DNA of 64,000 nucleotides from Occallatibacter savannae (lineage in GTDB: Bacteria; Acidobacteriota; Terriglobia; Terriglobales; Acidobacteriaceae), in assembly GCF_003131205.1 (NCBI RefSeq), contig NZ_QFFY01000006.1, positions 248,001-312,000 of the forward strand, written 5' to 3'. Position numbers and translations under genes: made by a program. Shown here one piece after another: positions 35,866 to 45,623 of the stretch (position 1 is the stretch's first letter; each line of letters opens with the position of its first letter). The notes under the pieces are model-generated. The model saw only the letters and a list, made by a program, of their open reading frames with translations. It was not told where the DNA came from and did not search any database.

Positions 35866-38800
35866 ATGGGCTTCCCCGATGAGCTCTCCTGGGCTCACCC
35901 TGTCACACGAGAGTGGTTTGTCACACGGTTCGGTACCCCGACAGAACCTCAGGTTCTCGGCTGGCCCAACATTCTTGACGGCAAACCCACGCTAATCTCA
36001 GCGCCTACAGGATCAGGCAAGACGCTCGCGGCATTTCTCGTTTGTATCGACCGGCTGTTTCGTCGATCTCTCGACGGCACACTCCGGCCAACCACGCAGG
36101 TTGTCTATGTCTCGCCGCTCAAAGCGCTCTCGAACGACATCCAAAAGAACCTGGAAGAGCCACTCAAAGAGATTCAGCAGCTAGCCCTCGAGCGCGGCCT
36201 CTTGTCGATGGGGATCCGCACCGCGGTACGTACCGGCGACACGCTCCAGAAAGAACGCGCGGCGATGCTGCGCACTCCTCCTCACATCCTGGTGACGACG
36301 CCGGAGTCGCTCTACATTCTTCTCACCTCGCAACGCAGCCGGGAGCATCTTCGCTGTGTCGAGACCGTCATCGTCGACGAGATCCACGCAGTGGCCGATG
36401 ACAAGCGCGGCGCGCATCTCGCCCTTTCGCTCGAACGGCTGGACGCTCTGGTCTGCGGCGAGAACCGGCTATCTCCCGGTGCATTCATTGCCGGGTTGAT
36501 GAATCCACCTCAGCGAATAGGTCTTTCGGCGACCCAGAACCCCATTGAGCTTGTGGCCGAATTCCTCACCGGAAGTGCTGCGCACCGGGAACCGGCAACG
36601 ATCGTCGAGGCGGGGCGCAAGCGGGAGTTGGACATCGCCATCGAAGTGCCCAGCGATGAGCTGAACTCCGTTACTTCCCAAGTCATGTGGGAAGAGATCT
36701 TCGACAAGCTCGCGGCCTACACCGAGACGCATCGATCGACGCTCGTCTTCGTCAACACGCGAAAGCTTGTCGAGCGGGTCGCCTTCAAACTGGCCGAGCG
36801 TCTTGGTACGGAGAATGTCGGCGCCCACCACGGTTCTCTCTCCCGCATGCTTCGCCTGGATGCCGAAAGGCGTCTGAAGCGCGGTGAGATCAAGATCCTG
36901 GTGGCGACGGCCTCGCTCGAACTCGGCATCGATATCGGCAACGTTGATCTCGTCTGCCAGATCTCAACGACGCGTTCTGTCGCTGTCACATTGCAAAGAG
37001 TTGGCAGGGCGGGGCACTGGCGTGGCGCCATTCCCAAGGGCCGCCTGTTCGCGACCACCCGCGACGACTTGCTCGAGCAGGCAGCTCTGGTCCGCAAGCT
37101 GCGCAACGGCGAACTGGATCACCTTGAAATTCCTCCACAGCCAATTGACGTTCTGATGCAGCAGATCGTGGCTGCCTGCGGCGCCGAACCATGGCGCAAG
37201 GAATCGTTGTACCAGGTTCTGCGCCGTGCCTATCCGTACCGGAATCTGAGCTGGGAGGAATACGACGAAGTCACGGCAATTCTCTCGAACGGAATCGAAG
37301 CGAGCCGCGGGCGCTACGGCGCATATCTCATGCACGATGGGATCCACGGCGAATTGCATCCGCGTCGCGGCGCTCGCATGATCGCCATCTCGAATGGTGG
37401 CGCAATCCCGGACACGGCGCTATTCAATGTGATCCTGCAGCCCGAAAACATTCAGATTGCAACCCTCGATGAACATTTCGCAGTCGATTCGAGTCCGGGC
37501 GATGTGATCCTGCTCGGCAACTCGAGCTGGCGCGTGCAGAGGATCGAGGCTGCTGGGCAGGTCCATGTCGAAGATGCGCACGGAGCCCCACCCAGTGTGC
37601 CGTTTTGGACCGGAGAGGCTCCGCAGCGCACCGGCGTTCTTTCCGACGGCGTGAGTGAACTGCGCGAGGAGATTTCGGAGCGAACGCGAAACGTTTCGCC
37701 CGAATTCGTCTCGCCCGCACAGCCGGACGTGGTAGCGGCAACAGCGTGGTTGATGGAGGAGTGCGGTGTCCCTGAGTGGGGAGCGCAGCAGCTCATCTCC
37801 TATATCGTCAATGGCCGCGCCGTGCTCGGAGCGGTACCTTCGAAGACCACCATCATCGCCGAGCGGTTCTTCGATGAGGGTGGGGGAATGCAGCTGATCC
37901 TTCACGCCCCGTTTGGCGGACGAATCAACAAGGCCTGGGGGCTCGCGCTTCGCAAACGTTTCTGCCGGGGATTCAACTTCGAGCTGCAGGCTGCTGCCAC
38001 GGACAACGGTATTAACATCTCGCTCGCCGAGCAGCACAGCTTTCCGCTCTCCGAAGTCTTTCAATTCCTGACCGACGTGACGACCAGGACTCTGCTCGAA
38101 CAAGCCTCTCTGGCCGCTCCTGTGTTCAAGACGCGATGGCGCTGGGCGGCGGGGCGAAGCCTGCAGCTCCTGCGGAATTCCAAAGGCAAGCGGATCGCTC
38201 CGCAGGTACAGCGGACGCGTTCGGAAGACTTGCTGGCCAGCGTGTTTCCGCAGGCGGCGGCATGCTTTGAAAACATCGAGGGCGACATCCAGATCCCCGA
38301 TCACCCCCTGGTCAGGGAAGTGATGCAGGATGTCCTTCAGGAAGCCATGGATCTCGATGGCCTCCTCAGCGTGCTGCGCGGGATTCAGGATGGAAGCATT
38401 CAGTGCCTCGCGGTCGACACGCCGGTCCCGTCACAATTCGCCCACGAGCTGATCAATGCATCTCCCTATGCATTTCTCGACGAGGCTGGACTCGAAGAAC
38501 GCAGAGCGCGTGCCGTCTCGCTCGATCGTGATATTCCCTCGAGCGTGCTCGAGAGGCCTGGCAAGCTCGATCCTACGGCGATTCAAACTGTCCGAATCGA
38601 GTGCTGGCCCGATATCCGCGATCACCACGAGCTGCACGATTTGCTGATGAGCCTGGTTCTGCTGCCGCTTGCGCTGATCGATGAAGATCGTTCGCGCCAC
38701 TGGCCGGATCTATTCGAGCACCTGCTCGGTGCCGGACGCGCGCAGAGATTCGAATGCGATGGAAATCCGTGCTGGATCGCGGCGGAGCGCGTCGCGCTCG

Positions 38801-40278
38801 TCGACGCTCTGTTTTCCCCTGCAATGGCGACCGACTTGCGAGAGGACGCCCTTCGTAAATGCGTTCAGGGTTGGATTCAGATCCTGGGTCCGGTGACCGC
38901 CAAAAGCTTTGCGGCGCATTTCGCCGTGGAGCCGAGAGCAGTCTTCCAGACGTTTCTCTCGCTCGAGATACAGGGTCTCCTGATGCGCGGCAGCTTCGAA
39001 CAGGCAGAGACCGCCGACGATCTCGAGACTGAATGGTGTGAGCGCCGGATCCTGCAGCGGATCCACAAGCTGACCATCGGCATGCGCAGACGGCAGATCG
39101 AACCGGTCTCCCCTGGAACCTTTATGCAGTGGCTGCTCAGCTGGCAGCACCTCGCGCCACAGACCCAGCTCTCCGGCGAAGACGGACTTCTCGAGGCGAT
39201 CTCGAAGCTCGAGGGGTTTGAAGCCCCGGCGATCGAGTGGGAGAGAACGATTCTGCCATCGCGCGTTGCAAACTACGATCCGCGCTGGCTCGATCAGCTT
39301 TGTCTTTCGGGCGCAGTCGGTTGGGGACGCGTCTCGCCGCATCCGGCGTTTCATCAGGGAAACGGCAACGCTCCGCAGCGTGTCATTCCCTCAAACGGGG
39401 CTCCGATCACGTTTTACCTACGGGACTCGGCTGCGTGGCTCGATCACGCTCTTCGCGAACAAGCCGTCGATCGAGAAAAGCTGAGCCAGGCCTTCACCCC
39501 GAATGCCCTTCGCATCTGGGAATTTCAGTCGAAAAGGGGAGCGTGCTTCGCCGAAGAGATTGAAAGGAGCCTCGGCCTGAGCTCGATCGAGATCCAGTAT
39601 GCGCTATGGGAACTCACGTCGGCTGGCCTCGCTGCCGCAGACGGATTCGACCAGCTTCGATCGATGATCGATCTCGATCGCCGGCGTGCCGCACAGTCTT
39701 CCTATCGCAATGCCCGGAGCGCGGCGGGCAGATGGTCATTATTGCGCAGTGACGCCCCGACGGCCGAAGATGCGATCGAGCAGGCTCGTTTAAACGACAT
39801 CGCAATCGAATCAGCCGCACGCATCGTGCTCAACCGTTACGGAGTCGTCTTCCGTGATCTGCTCGGGCTCGAATCGAACATTCCGCGTTGGAGCCTTCTC
39901 CAGCGCATGTTCCGTCGTCTCGAAGATCGCGGAGAGGTTCGCGGAGGCCGTTTCGTCTCGGGCTTCGGAGGAGAGCAGTTCGCGCTACCCGAAGTACTCG
40001 ACAGTCTGCGGGCAACGAGGAATCTCGATGTCAAGGGCGAGCTGACCATTGCGGGTGCTGATCCGATGAATCTGGTCGGGATACTGATACCCGGCGATCG
40101 CGTTCCCGCGGTTCCGGGGCGAAGCTTCGTCCTTACCAGGGAATCACTCGGAGGTTCTGAGCCGCTTTCTTCAAGGCGTGCCGAAAGACACAGCCCTCGA
40201 AGCATCGCTCGGCCGCGTTCTCCGCGCCCTGGCGGCATTGCGGAACTGAGCTTGTTTGACTCCTTTTCCAATGCTTGA
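35866..40278 (+). CDS. lhr: ATP-dependent helicase Lhr
   Basis: A 1470-aa large helicase-related protein. It has Walker A SAPTGSGKTLAAF near residue 45, Walker B VDEIHAVADDKRG near 169, SATQNP (motif III), and LVATASLELGIDIG with QRVGRAGHW (motifs V and VI). A long Lhr-specific C-terminal region with winged-helix and beta-barrel parts follows, as in full-length bacterial Lhr. It translocates on single-stranded DNA and unwinds DNA or RNA-DNA duplexes during repair. Confidence 0.93.
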   Translation: MGFPDELSWAHPVTREWFVTRFGTPTEPQVLGWPNILDGKPTLISAPTGSGKTLAAFLVCIDRLFRRSLDGTLRPTTQVVYVSPLKALSNDIQKNLEEPLKEIQQLALERGLLSMGIRTAVRTGDTLQKERAAMLRTPPHILVTTPESLYILLTSQRSREHLRCVETVIVDEIHAVADDKRGAHLALSLERLDALVCGENRLSPGAFIAGLMNPPQRIGLSATQNPIELVAEFLTGSAAHREPATIVEAGRKRELDIAIEVPSDELNSVTSQVMWEEIFDKLAAYTETHRSTLVFVNTRKLVERVAFKLAERLGTENVGAHHGSLSRMLRLDAERRLKRGEIKILVATASLELGIDIGNVDLVCQISTTRSVAVTLQRVGRAGHWRGAIPKGRLFATTRDDLLEQAALVRKLRNGELDHLEIPPQPIDVLMQQIVAACGAEPWRKESLYQVLRRAYPYRNLSWEEYDEVTAILSNGIEASRGRYGAYLMHDGIHGELHPRRGARMIAISNGGAIPDTALFNVILQPENIQIATLDEHFAVDSSPGDVILLGNSSWRVQRIEAAGQVHVEDAHGAPPSVPFWTGEAPQRTGVLSDGVSELREEISERTRNVSPEFVSPAQPDVVAATAWLMEECGVPEWGAQQLISYIVNGRAVLGAVPSKTTIIAERFFDEGGGMQLILHAPFGGRINKAWGLALRKRFCRGFNFELQAAATDNGINISLAEQHSFPLSEVFQFLTDVTTRTLLEQASLAAPVFKTRWRWAAGRSLQLLRNSKGKRIAPQVQRTRSEDLLASVFPQAAACFENIEGDIQIPDHPLVREVMQDVLQEAMDLDGLLSVLRGIQDGSIQCLAVDTPVPSQFAHELINASPYAFLDEAGLEERRARAVSLDRDIPSSVLERPGKLDPTAIQTVRIECWPDIRDHHELHDLLMSLVLLPLALIDEDRSRHWPDLFEHLLGAGRAQRFECDGNPCWIAAERVALVDALFSPAMATDLREDALRKCVQGWIQILGPVTAKSFAAHFAVEPRAVFQTFLSLEIQGLLMRGSFEQAETADDLETEWCERRILQRIHKLTIGMRRRQIEPVSPGTFMQWLLSWQHLAPQTQLSGEDGLLEAISKLEGFEAPAIEWERTILPSRVANYDPRWLDQLCLSGAVGWGRVSPHPAFHQGNGNAPQRVIPSNGAPITFYLRDSAAWLDHALREQAVDREKLSQAFTPNALRIWEFQSKRGACFAEEIERSLGLSSIEIQYALWELTSAGLAAADGFDQLRSMIDLDRRRAAQSSYRNARSAAGRWSLLRSDAPTAEDAIEQARLNDIAIESAARIVLNRYGVVFRDLLGLESNIPRWSLLQRMFRRLEDRGEVRGGRFVSGFGGEQFALPEVLDSLRATRNLDVKGELTIAGADPMNLVGILIPGDRVPAVPGRSFVLTRESLGGSEPLSSRRAERHSPRSIARPRSPRPGGIAELSLFDSFSNA

Positions 40279-40357
40279 GGAAAGGCAAGGCAAGCGCGAG
40301 TGAATCGCGCGGATTTGCTGTAACCACGAGATGAATGGCTTTATCTAAGAATCAGGC

Positions 40358-41059
40358 ATGGAGGCCATCAAATTGCTCTGGCGCGTGGCTTGTGTTCTGG
40401 TGCTTGTTCTAGTTGCGGTGAGCTTTATGTTGACGCGGACAACCAAGGCTTCAACTAGCGGGGTGTTTCCAGCTCCAGTCACGGACGATGCATTGGCTAC
40501 CAATCCAGCAAAGGCGAAAGCCGTGTTTGCGGGCGGATGCTTCTGGGGTACACAGGCCGTCTTTGAGCGGCTGAAGGGTGTGGTCGATACAACTGCGGGC
40601 TACGCGGGAGGATCAGCCGCAACGGCCACCTACGATCAGGTGACGACCGAGACCACCGGGCACGCGGAGTCGGTCGGAGTCGTCTACGATCCTTCGCGGA
40701 TCACCTACGGAACCCTGCTCCGCATCTTCTTTTCGGTGGCGCACGATCCGACCCAGGTGAATCGGCAGGGGCCGGATGTGGGGACGTCGTATCGCTCGGC
40801 GATTTTTTACGAGAATGAGAATCAGAAGCGCCTTGCCGAAGCCTACATCGTGCAATTGAATGCGGCCCACGTCTTTGCGCGACCGATTGCCACCGAGGTG
40901 ACGCAACTGAAGGGCTTTTATCGGGGGGAGGACTATCACCAGGATTATGCCCAGCACAATCCCGGAAATCCGTACATCCTGGTCTGCGACCGGCCGAAGA
41001 TCGCGGCGCTCAAGAAGGAATATCCAGACCTGTTTGAGGAGTACACCGGGAAGAAGTGA
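40358..41059 (+). CDS. msrA: Peptide-methionine (S)-S-oxide reductase MsrA, exported
   Basis: A 233-aa MsrA. The catalytic Cys is in FAGGCFWGTQAVFE near residue 60, and GYAGGSAATATYDQV and GHAESVGVVYDP are family blocks. YHQDYAQHNPGNPY is near the C-terminus. An N-terminal hydrophobic segment of about 20 residues suggests export, so it would repair oxidised methionines in envelope proteins. Confidence 0.94.
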   Translation: MEAIKLLWRVACVLVLVLVAVSFMLTRTTKASTSGVFPAPVTDDALATNPAKAKAVFAGGCFWGTQAVFERLKGVVDTTAGYAGGSAATATYDQVTTETTGHAESVGVVYDPSRITYGTLLRIFFSVAHDPTQVNRQGPDVGTSYRSAIFYENENQKRLAEAYIVQLNAAHVFARPIATEVTQLKGFYRGEDYHQDYAQHNPGNPYILVCDRPKIAALKKEYPDLFEEYTGKK

Positions 41060-41140
41060 GGCTGGGCAGGGAAGTGATGCCGCGGATTCTGGCACACCGC
41101 TCGCACACTCGAGTGGCTGGAATTCAGCAGAAAACACCGG

Positions 41141-41169
41141 AGTCTGACTGAGCGCGAGTCAGTCAGACT
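41141..41169. terminator. Perfect 11-bp hairpin after msrA
   Basis: AGTCTGACTGA pairs with TCAGTCAGACT across a 7-nt loop, 81 nt after the msrA stop. There is no long U tract. The stem differs from that at 28167 mainly by matched changes on both sides. Confidence 0.45.
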
Positions 41170-41210
41170 TCCAGAAGTATTCACTAAAGCCTAGCCGACT
41201 TCCCCGCACC

Positions 41211-41264
41211 GATCAGAACCTGAAGGCGAAGATTGGTCAAAGTTCCGAGTTGCCGGTCACTCAC
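41211..41264. repeat. Dispersed hairpin repeat, copy A
   Basis: Holds GAACCTGAAGGCGAAG, then GGTCAAAG and GTTCCGAGTTGCCGGT. It matches the family consensus of a left arm like GGCTACTCGGAACC, a middle like GGCGAAGGATCGTC and a right arm like GTTCCGAGTTGCC. It lies between msrA and a membrane-protein gene. Confidence 0.7.
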
Positions 41265-41336
41265 CAATTTAGTTTCTACTTGGAATCATGGCGAGGCGCA
41301 TGCTGTAATTTGGAGGCTCCGCCCAGAGTGCGCCCG

Positions 41337-42095
41337 ATGATGACTGCCTCGCAACCTGCAATCAACCCAGTCCGCCCCACCCCAGGCCGCGTCGCTGGGC
41401 GACGTCTCTTTTTTCCTGGCATGGCGCTATTAGCAATTGCAATCGTGATATCGGCGTTCGTGCCGGAATATCTTGGCTATGGCCAGCCACGCAGGAATTT
41501 TCCCAGTTCGTGGCCGGTTCATCTCCACACCGCGATTATGCTCGCATGGATTTTGATGTTCTTCCTGCAGGCTTATCTGGGCGCTACTGGCAGGATCGGG
41601 CAACATCGAAGGATCGGCAACTACGGTTTCGCTCTCGGATGGCTTGCATTATTGTCGATGATGTTTGTGCACTTTCGGGGCCTAGCAACGCACCCGCTTC
41701 CTGAAGACAGAAGGATCTACGATTGGCTGCTTCCGTTCCTTTATGTCTATTTGTCGTTTTCAGTCCTGCTCACCTTGGCATACCTCAAGCGTGGACAACC
41801 CGAGTGGCATAAGCGCCTGATCACCTTCGCGCTCTTCATTTCCCTCGAAGCCGCCGTTCAGCGGCTTCAGTGGCTCCCATCCGGGGGCTACTGGTGGTTT
41901 GCCGCCTTCTTGGACTCTTGTTTGCTGGTCCCTCTCGTCACCTTCGACGCGCTTAAAATCAGGAAACTTCATCCTGCTACGGTCCGGGGAGCACTTGTAA
42001 TATTCGGAGCTCAATTAGTGCTCTTTTCGCTCTGGGGGACTAGTGGCTGGAGGAATTTTGCATACTCACTGTTGCACACTCTGACTGGCCAATGA
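41337..42095 (+). CDS. Six- to seven-helix membrane protein, paralogue of 45.6 kb
   Basis: About 252 aa from the ATG at 41337, with about seven hydrophobic segments. A conserved stretch GRIGQHRRIGNYGF follows the second helix, and WHKRLITF lies before a later helix. The protein at 45624-46457 has the same layout (VRIHRVLGWLG and YHRRLVFL). I do not recognise a named family. It lies between repeat copies A and B with the secreted protein that follows. Confidence 0.72.
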   Translation: MMTASQPAINPVRPTPGRVAGRRLFFPGMALLAIAIVISAFVPEYLGYGQPRRNFPSSWPVHLHTAIMLAWILMFFLQAYLGATGRIGQHRRIGNYGFALGWLALLSMMFVHFRGLATHPLPEDRRIYDWLLPFLYVYLSFSVLLTLAYLKRGQPEWHKRLITFALFISLEAAVQRLQWLPSGGYWWFAAFLDSCLLVPLVTFDALKIRKLHPATVRGALVIFGAQLVLFSLWGTSGWRNFAYSLLHTLTGQ

Positions 42096-42189
42096 GATCG
42101 ATCGACAGAGCAAGAAGAGGCGAATTACCAGGCTTCGAGAGTAATATCTCTGCTTGTTTTCCCAGCACACATTCACGTATAGTTCCGCG

Positions 42190-42696
42190 ATGCGTCACGT
42201 GCTGCTCCTGCTTTTTGCACTAATCCCCGCCTATTCCCGTGCACAGGCGCCTCCCGCTTCGTATCGCGACGATTTGCTCGACCGGCTAGCCGGCTCCTGG
42301 AACGCGGTGGGCATCGTTCACGGAAATCAATCGCGACAACGATTCAGTGGAGAATGGGTCTTACAGCACCAGTTCTTTCGTTTGTCTCAAACGAGCGCGG
42401 AGAAATCCGCTGCCACAGGTACTCCGTATGAAGGAGTGTTCTACATCGGGTGGGATGATACGCAGAGACATTACATCGCACATCTGATGAATGTGTTTGG
42501 AGGCCGCGATTCGGAGATACTCGGCTACGGTCAGCGCAATGGAAACGAGATTCAGTTCGTGTTCAAGAGCGTTGAGGGTTCCGTCGTCGAGCGGTTCCGA
42601 TGGGAACCTAAAACGAAGGCGTGGCGAGTGCTCTCCACCTTGAGCACGCCCGAAGCCAAGCCATTCCTCGAGTTGACTATGACGCGCTCGCGCTAG
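42190..42696 (+). CDS. Secreted DUF1579-like protein
   Basis: About 168 aa from MRHVLLLLFALIPAYSRAQ, a clear signal peptide. The mature part includes LAGSWNAVGIVHG, EGVFYIGWDDTQRHYIAHL and FRWEPKTKAWRVL, typical of lipocalin-like periplasmic proteins of the DUF1579 kind. No catalytic residues are evident. Confidence 0.7.
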   Translation: MRHVLLLLFALIPAYSRAQAPPASYRDDLLDRLAGSWNAVGIVHGNQSRQRFSGEWVLQHQFFRLSQTSAEKSAATGTPYEGVFYIGWDDTQRHYIAHLMNVFGGRDSEILGYGQRNGNEIQFVFKSVEGSVVERFRWEPKTKAWRVLSTLSTPEAKPFLELTMTRSR

Positions 42697-42770
42697 GAGC
42701 GTTCTGATCGGCGTTTCGGAAGTATGGAGAGAAAGCTTTGCGGCTGAGAAGGCGCTGTAGCGACCATTCG

Positions 42771-42834
42771 GGTGAGTCGTCGGCAATGCGGAACCAACCC
42801 AAAAACTGTTAGGGTCCGAGTTGGCGGTGACTCG
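42771..42834. repeat. Dispersed hairpin repeat, copy B
   Basis: GAGTCGTCGGCAATGCGGAACC and GGGTCCGAGTTGGCGGTGACTC (positions 42774-42795 and 42812-42833; only parts quoted: CGGCAATGCGGAACC and GGTCCGAGTTGGCGGT) form a long imperfect inverted repeat with a 16-nt loop. The remaining intergenic sequence up to 43242 holds a GC-rich palindrome (CCCGCCACGCGGGCG) near 43010 and no gene. Confidence 0.7.
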
Positions 42835-43242
42835 TGACCACGACCTGGAAGTAATGTCAGATTCGGCCCTTAGACAGCAGCCAAGCTGCCTTATCGATCA
42901 GACTGAAACCGCATCCCTTTGTTTCCACGTCACGCAAGTGTTACAGGCTGGCGCCTCCTACGGTCCCTAAGGTGCGAGATCCCGAAGTTCTTTCGCGCGC
43001 CCGCCACGCGGGCGACGCCGGATCCCGCGGGAGCACCGCTAACGACTCAAGCCCGCGCCGCTCAGACTTTCTCCTGAGAGCTGCGTCCGAATCGACGCAG
43101 AAGATACTAGCGGCCACCCGCTTCCGCAAGATCGAAATGATTCGAATCCAAAAAGAGAATGCGCTCGTATTCAAGAGTGTGACAGCGCCAGCGCGACAAA
43201 CACCTGGCTCGTTGTTTGGGGTTTGCTCGCGGGTAACGCCAC

Positions 43243-43812
43243 ATGAAAGGGAGAAAAACCATCGTGAAGAAGTGGACAGCATTCGTTTTTGCACTTTCGA
43301 TTGCATTGAGTTCCGTCGTTGCATCGGCGGCTAACCCGAAAGTCGGCGGCGCGCCTATGTATGCCAACAAGAACATCGTGGAAAATGCCGTAAACTCCAA
43401 GGACCACACAACACTCGTTGCAGCAGTCAAAGCTGCCGGCCTTGTAGACACGCTGGAAGGCGCCGGTCCTTTTACCGTCTTCGCTCCGACAAACGAGGCA
43501 TTCGCGAAACTCCCACAGTCGGCAGTCGAAGATCTACTGAAGCCTGAGAACAAGGCCGCCTTGGTCAAGGTCCTCACCTACCACGTGGTGGCCGGTCGCT
43601 TGACGGCTGCGGATCTGAAGAAGATGATCGCCAGCGGAAATGGAAAGGCCGAATTAAAAACGGTCGCGGGCGGCACGCTTACTGCTTCCATGAGCGGAAA
43701 GAAACTCGTCCTCACAGACGAAAAAGGCGGAACATCCACGATCACAATCGCGAATGTTATGCAGTCGAACGGTGTCATTCACGTTATCGATTCCGTCGTG
43801 ATGCCCAACTGA
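43243..43812 (+). CDS. Secreted fasciclin (FAS1) domain protein
   Basis: A 189-aa protein with a signal peptide to about residue 29 (SSVVASA). One FAS1 domain follows: TLVAAVKAAGLVDTLEG, FTVFAPTNEAFAKLP, LVKVLTYHVVAGRL and SNGVIHVIDSVVMPN. FAS1 proteins mediate adhesion or matrix contacts. Confidence 0.94.
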   Translation: MKGRKTIVKKWTAFVFALSIALSSVVASAANPKVGGAPMYANKNIVENAVNSKDHTTLVAAVKAAGLVDTLEGAGPFTVFAPTNEAFAKLPQSAVEDLLKPENKAALVKVLTYHVVAGRLTAADLKKMIASGNGKAELKTVAGGTLTASMSGKKLVLTDEKGGTSTITIANVMQSNGVIHVIDSVVMPN

Positions 43813-43930
43813 CCGCTCAGATCACACTGGCTCTGCTGTCCGGAGTGGACGACCCACTCCGCGCATCTTTGTTCCATCGAACGAAGAGCCTCGTTTCCGA
43901 GTCAGCCCTCGGAGAAGCGGCGTCACAGCG

Positions 43931-44152
43931 ATGCTAACCAATGACGTTCTCCAGACGCCCCTTTCCATGAAAGAAGCCATGGCGAAAGAATTCCTCAAGG
44001 CGCGCTGTCCTCGATGCGCAGGTCCATTGCGCATGCCGGTCAGTCTGGCAGCAGAGAGTGTCATTGAGTGTTCATCGTGCGGTACCCGGCTGGGCACAGT
44101 TGGCGAACTACTGAGGCTTGTCCGAGAGAAGCTTTCCGAGCGGCCGGGGTGA
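43931..44152 (+). CDS. Small zinc-ribbon protein
   Basis: A 73-aa product with ARCPRCAGPLRMPV and IECSSCGTRLG, two CxxC pairs that would bind zinc. Starts at 43931, 43967 or 43979 are possible. It follows the fasciclin gene and precedes repeat copy C. No function is known. Confidence 0.5.
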   Translation: MLTNDVLQTPLSMKEAMAKEFLKARCPRCAGPLRMPVSLAAESVIECSSCGTRLGTVGELLRLVREKLSERPG

Positions 44153-44243
44153 AACTCGTTGACTGCAACTGAACGTGGTCTTTCATTCGTGCCCTGACGA
44201 AGGTGACACGAGCACGCAAGACGAGTTTCCGGCGATTACATGT

Positions 44244-44304
44244 GGGCCGCCGTGAACTCGGAACCAAATCAAAACGTGCCAGGTTCCGAGTTGCCGGTGA
44301 CTCG
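44244..44304. repeat. Dispersed hairpin repeat, copy C
   Basis: AACTCGGAACC (44255-44265) pairs perfectly with GGTTCCGAGTT (44282-44292) over a 16-nt loop. The right side continues GCCGGTGACTCG. Within the right arm, CGAGT and ACTCG also pair. The sequence to the right is shared with copy G. Confidence 0.75.
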
Positions 44305-44363
44305 CCCGTGCCGCCGCAATCATTACCTCGATTAGTACCGCTTGGAGCAGTGAACACGCATCT

Positions 44364-44567
44364 TCAAAGGCCGGCGAGACGCTTCTCACGGTCGAGAGCT
44401 GCACGGCAGTGATAGAGGGCGAGCTTCACGATGTGGCGCTGTCTTTCGAGGCGGTCGCGCTCGGCGATAGGACAGCCTACTGCAGCAAGCTGCTGTTTCA
44501 GGTGCTCAACCAAGCCTTCGAGGTGAAGAATGTGGTCTTCCAACGTATGCATGGCCGACGTCTTCAT
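44364..44567 (-). CDS. Hypothetical helical protein, duplicated at 48.2 kb
   Basis: A 67-aa coiled-coil-like protein (MKTSAMHTLEDHILHLEGLV, then ERQRHIVKLALYHCRAALDR). The ATG at 44567 overlaps the stop of the upstream membrane gene (ATGA), so it is the second gene of a two-gene unit. The C-terminal 27 residues recur in a decayed copy at 48.2 kb. No function is recognised. Confidence 0.55.
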   Translation of the reverse strand: MKTSAMHTLEDHILHLEGLVEHLKQQLAAVGCPIAERDRLERQRHIVKLALYHCRAALDREKRLAGL

Positions 44568-44830
44568 CCCCGGGAAGCGATAGACCAACCGAAGTAGGCG
44601 AGGATGACGTCCGCCGCTAGTAACAGCAACCAGCGAGTCCACCTCGGCCACAGTAGCTGGGTCCTAAACGAAATCGACAGACATAGCGCGCCGATGAACA
44701 GGCACAACACGCGAAGTGTCGTCGGTAATTCAGCCATTCCGATTCCAGCTGCGGCGAGTCCGAGTCCCAAGAGACCCAGAGTGTCAGGCAATGCTGAGGA
44801 AGTCATCAGAGGCTGTGCAAAGTATTTCAT
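44564..44830 (-). CDS. Hypothetical three-helix membrane protein
   Basis: An 88-aa protein with hydrophobic segments near residues 14-33, 37-55 and 62-83. A basic turn (LLWPRWTR) precedes the last helix. The stop overlaps the next ATG. Not recognised. Confidence 0.5.
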   Translation of the reverse strand: MKYFAQPLMTSSALPDTLGLLGLGLAAAGIGMAELPTTLRVLCLFIGALCLSISFRTQLLWPRWTRWLLLLAADVILAYFGWSIASRG

Positions 44831-45150
44831 CGGGATCGACTAAAGGTATAAGGAGTTCGTAAGGGCTAGTGACTTTGATGGCATGGTTGGCCATTGTCAA
44901 ATTATCTGGAGTGGGGCTGGTCCTCGATTGAGTCATGTTGCTTACGCTAACGATTTTCCGCAGAATTTTCCGTTTGACTATTCGGCTGTTTTCCAATCAG
45001 ATTCGCCTGTTACCACTGCCCCTGAAGTGGTTACCGGGCTGAGTTCGAAGATGTCGTTTAACGCGCATCGCTGATGGACAACGTGCACGATGGGCCGCAC
45101 AAGAAGGCCGGAGAGTGAAGAGGGATCCCATTACCCTGGAAGTCGCCGTC

Positions 45151-45540
45151 ATGATCCTGCGAGGATCACCCTACGCTTGGTATGCCCTCCTATTCGTCTT
45201 GGCCGGTGGGCTCGCAGCGCTGGCATTCTTTCGGAAGTCTTTCGTTCAGAGGTTACGAGAAAAACGAGGCAGCGATTGGCCGACAACGTGCGCTGTCATC
45301 GACATCGTTCGCATCAGCGAGGAGTATGGCAGCAGAGGAGAGATCATTGGATACCTTTGCACGCTGACCTACTTCTATCGTTATCCCGAGTTGCAAAGTG
45401 GCGAATACTGTCGTTCGTTTCCGGCCAATCAGAAACCGGGTGCTGAGGCTTGGGCCGCCTCATACAAAGGCGTCCCGATCACCATATACGTAGACCCTCA
45501 AGACCCGACGCGCTCGGTTTTGCAAATAGACGAAATCTAG
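45151..45540 (+). CDS. DUF3592-like membrane protein
   Basis: About 129 aa from ATG 45151, which has GGAAG 8 nt upstream; an in-frame GTG at 45115 is possible. One transmembrane helix lies near the N-terminus (YALLFVLAGGLAALAFF). A soluble domain follows with CAVIDIVRI, SGEYCRSFPANQKPG and VDPQDPTRSVL, as in DUF3592 proteins. Function unknown. Confidence 0.65.
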   Translation: MILRGSPYAWYALLFVLAGGLAALAFFRKSFVQRLREKRGSDWPTTCAVIDIVRISEEYGSRGEIIGYLCTLTYFYRYPELQSGEYCRSFPANQKPGAEAWAASYKGVPITIYVDPQDPTRSVLQIDEI

Positions 45541-45567
45541 GTGGTTGCCAGGCTGCTTTCCACCTAA

Positions 45568-45615
45568 AACTCGGTAGGTTCCGAGTAGCCGGTGGTACGA
45601 CCGGAACTCAGCCGA
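45568..45615. repeat. Dispersed hairpin repeat, copy D
   Basis: Reads AACTCGGTAGGTTCCGAGT, then AGCCGGTGGTACG. ACTCGG and CCGAGT form a small stem. It lies between the DUF3592-like gene and the membrane gene at 45.6 kb. Confidence 0.6.
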
Positions 45616-45623
45616 CGGCATCA

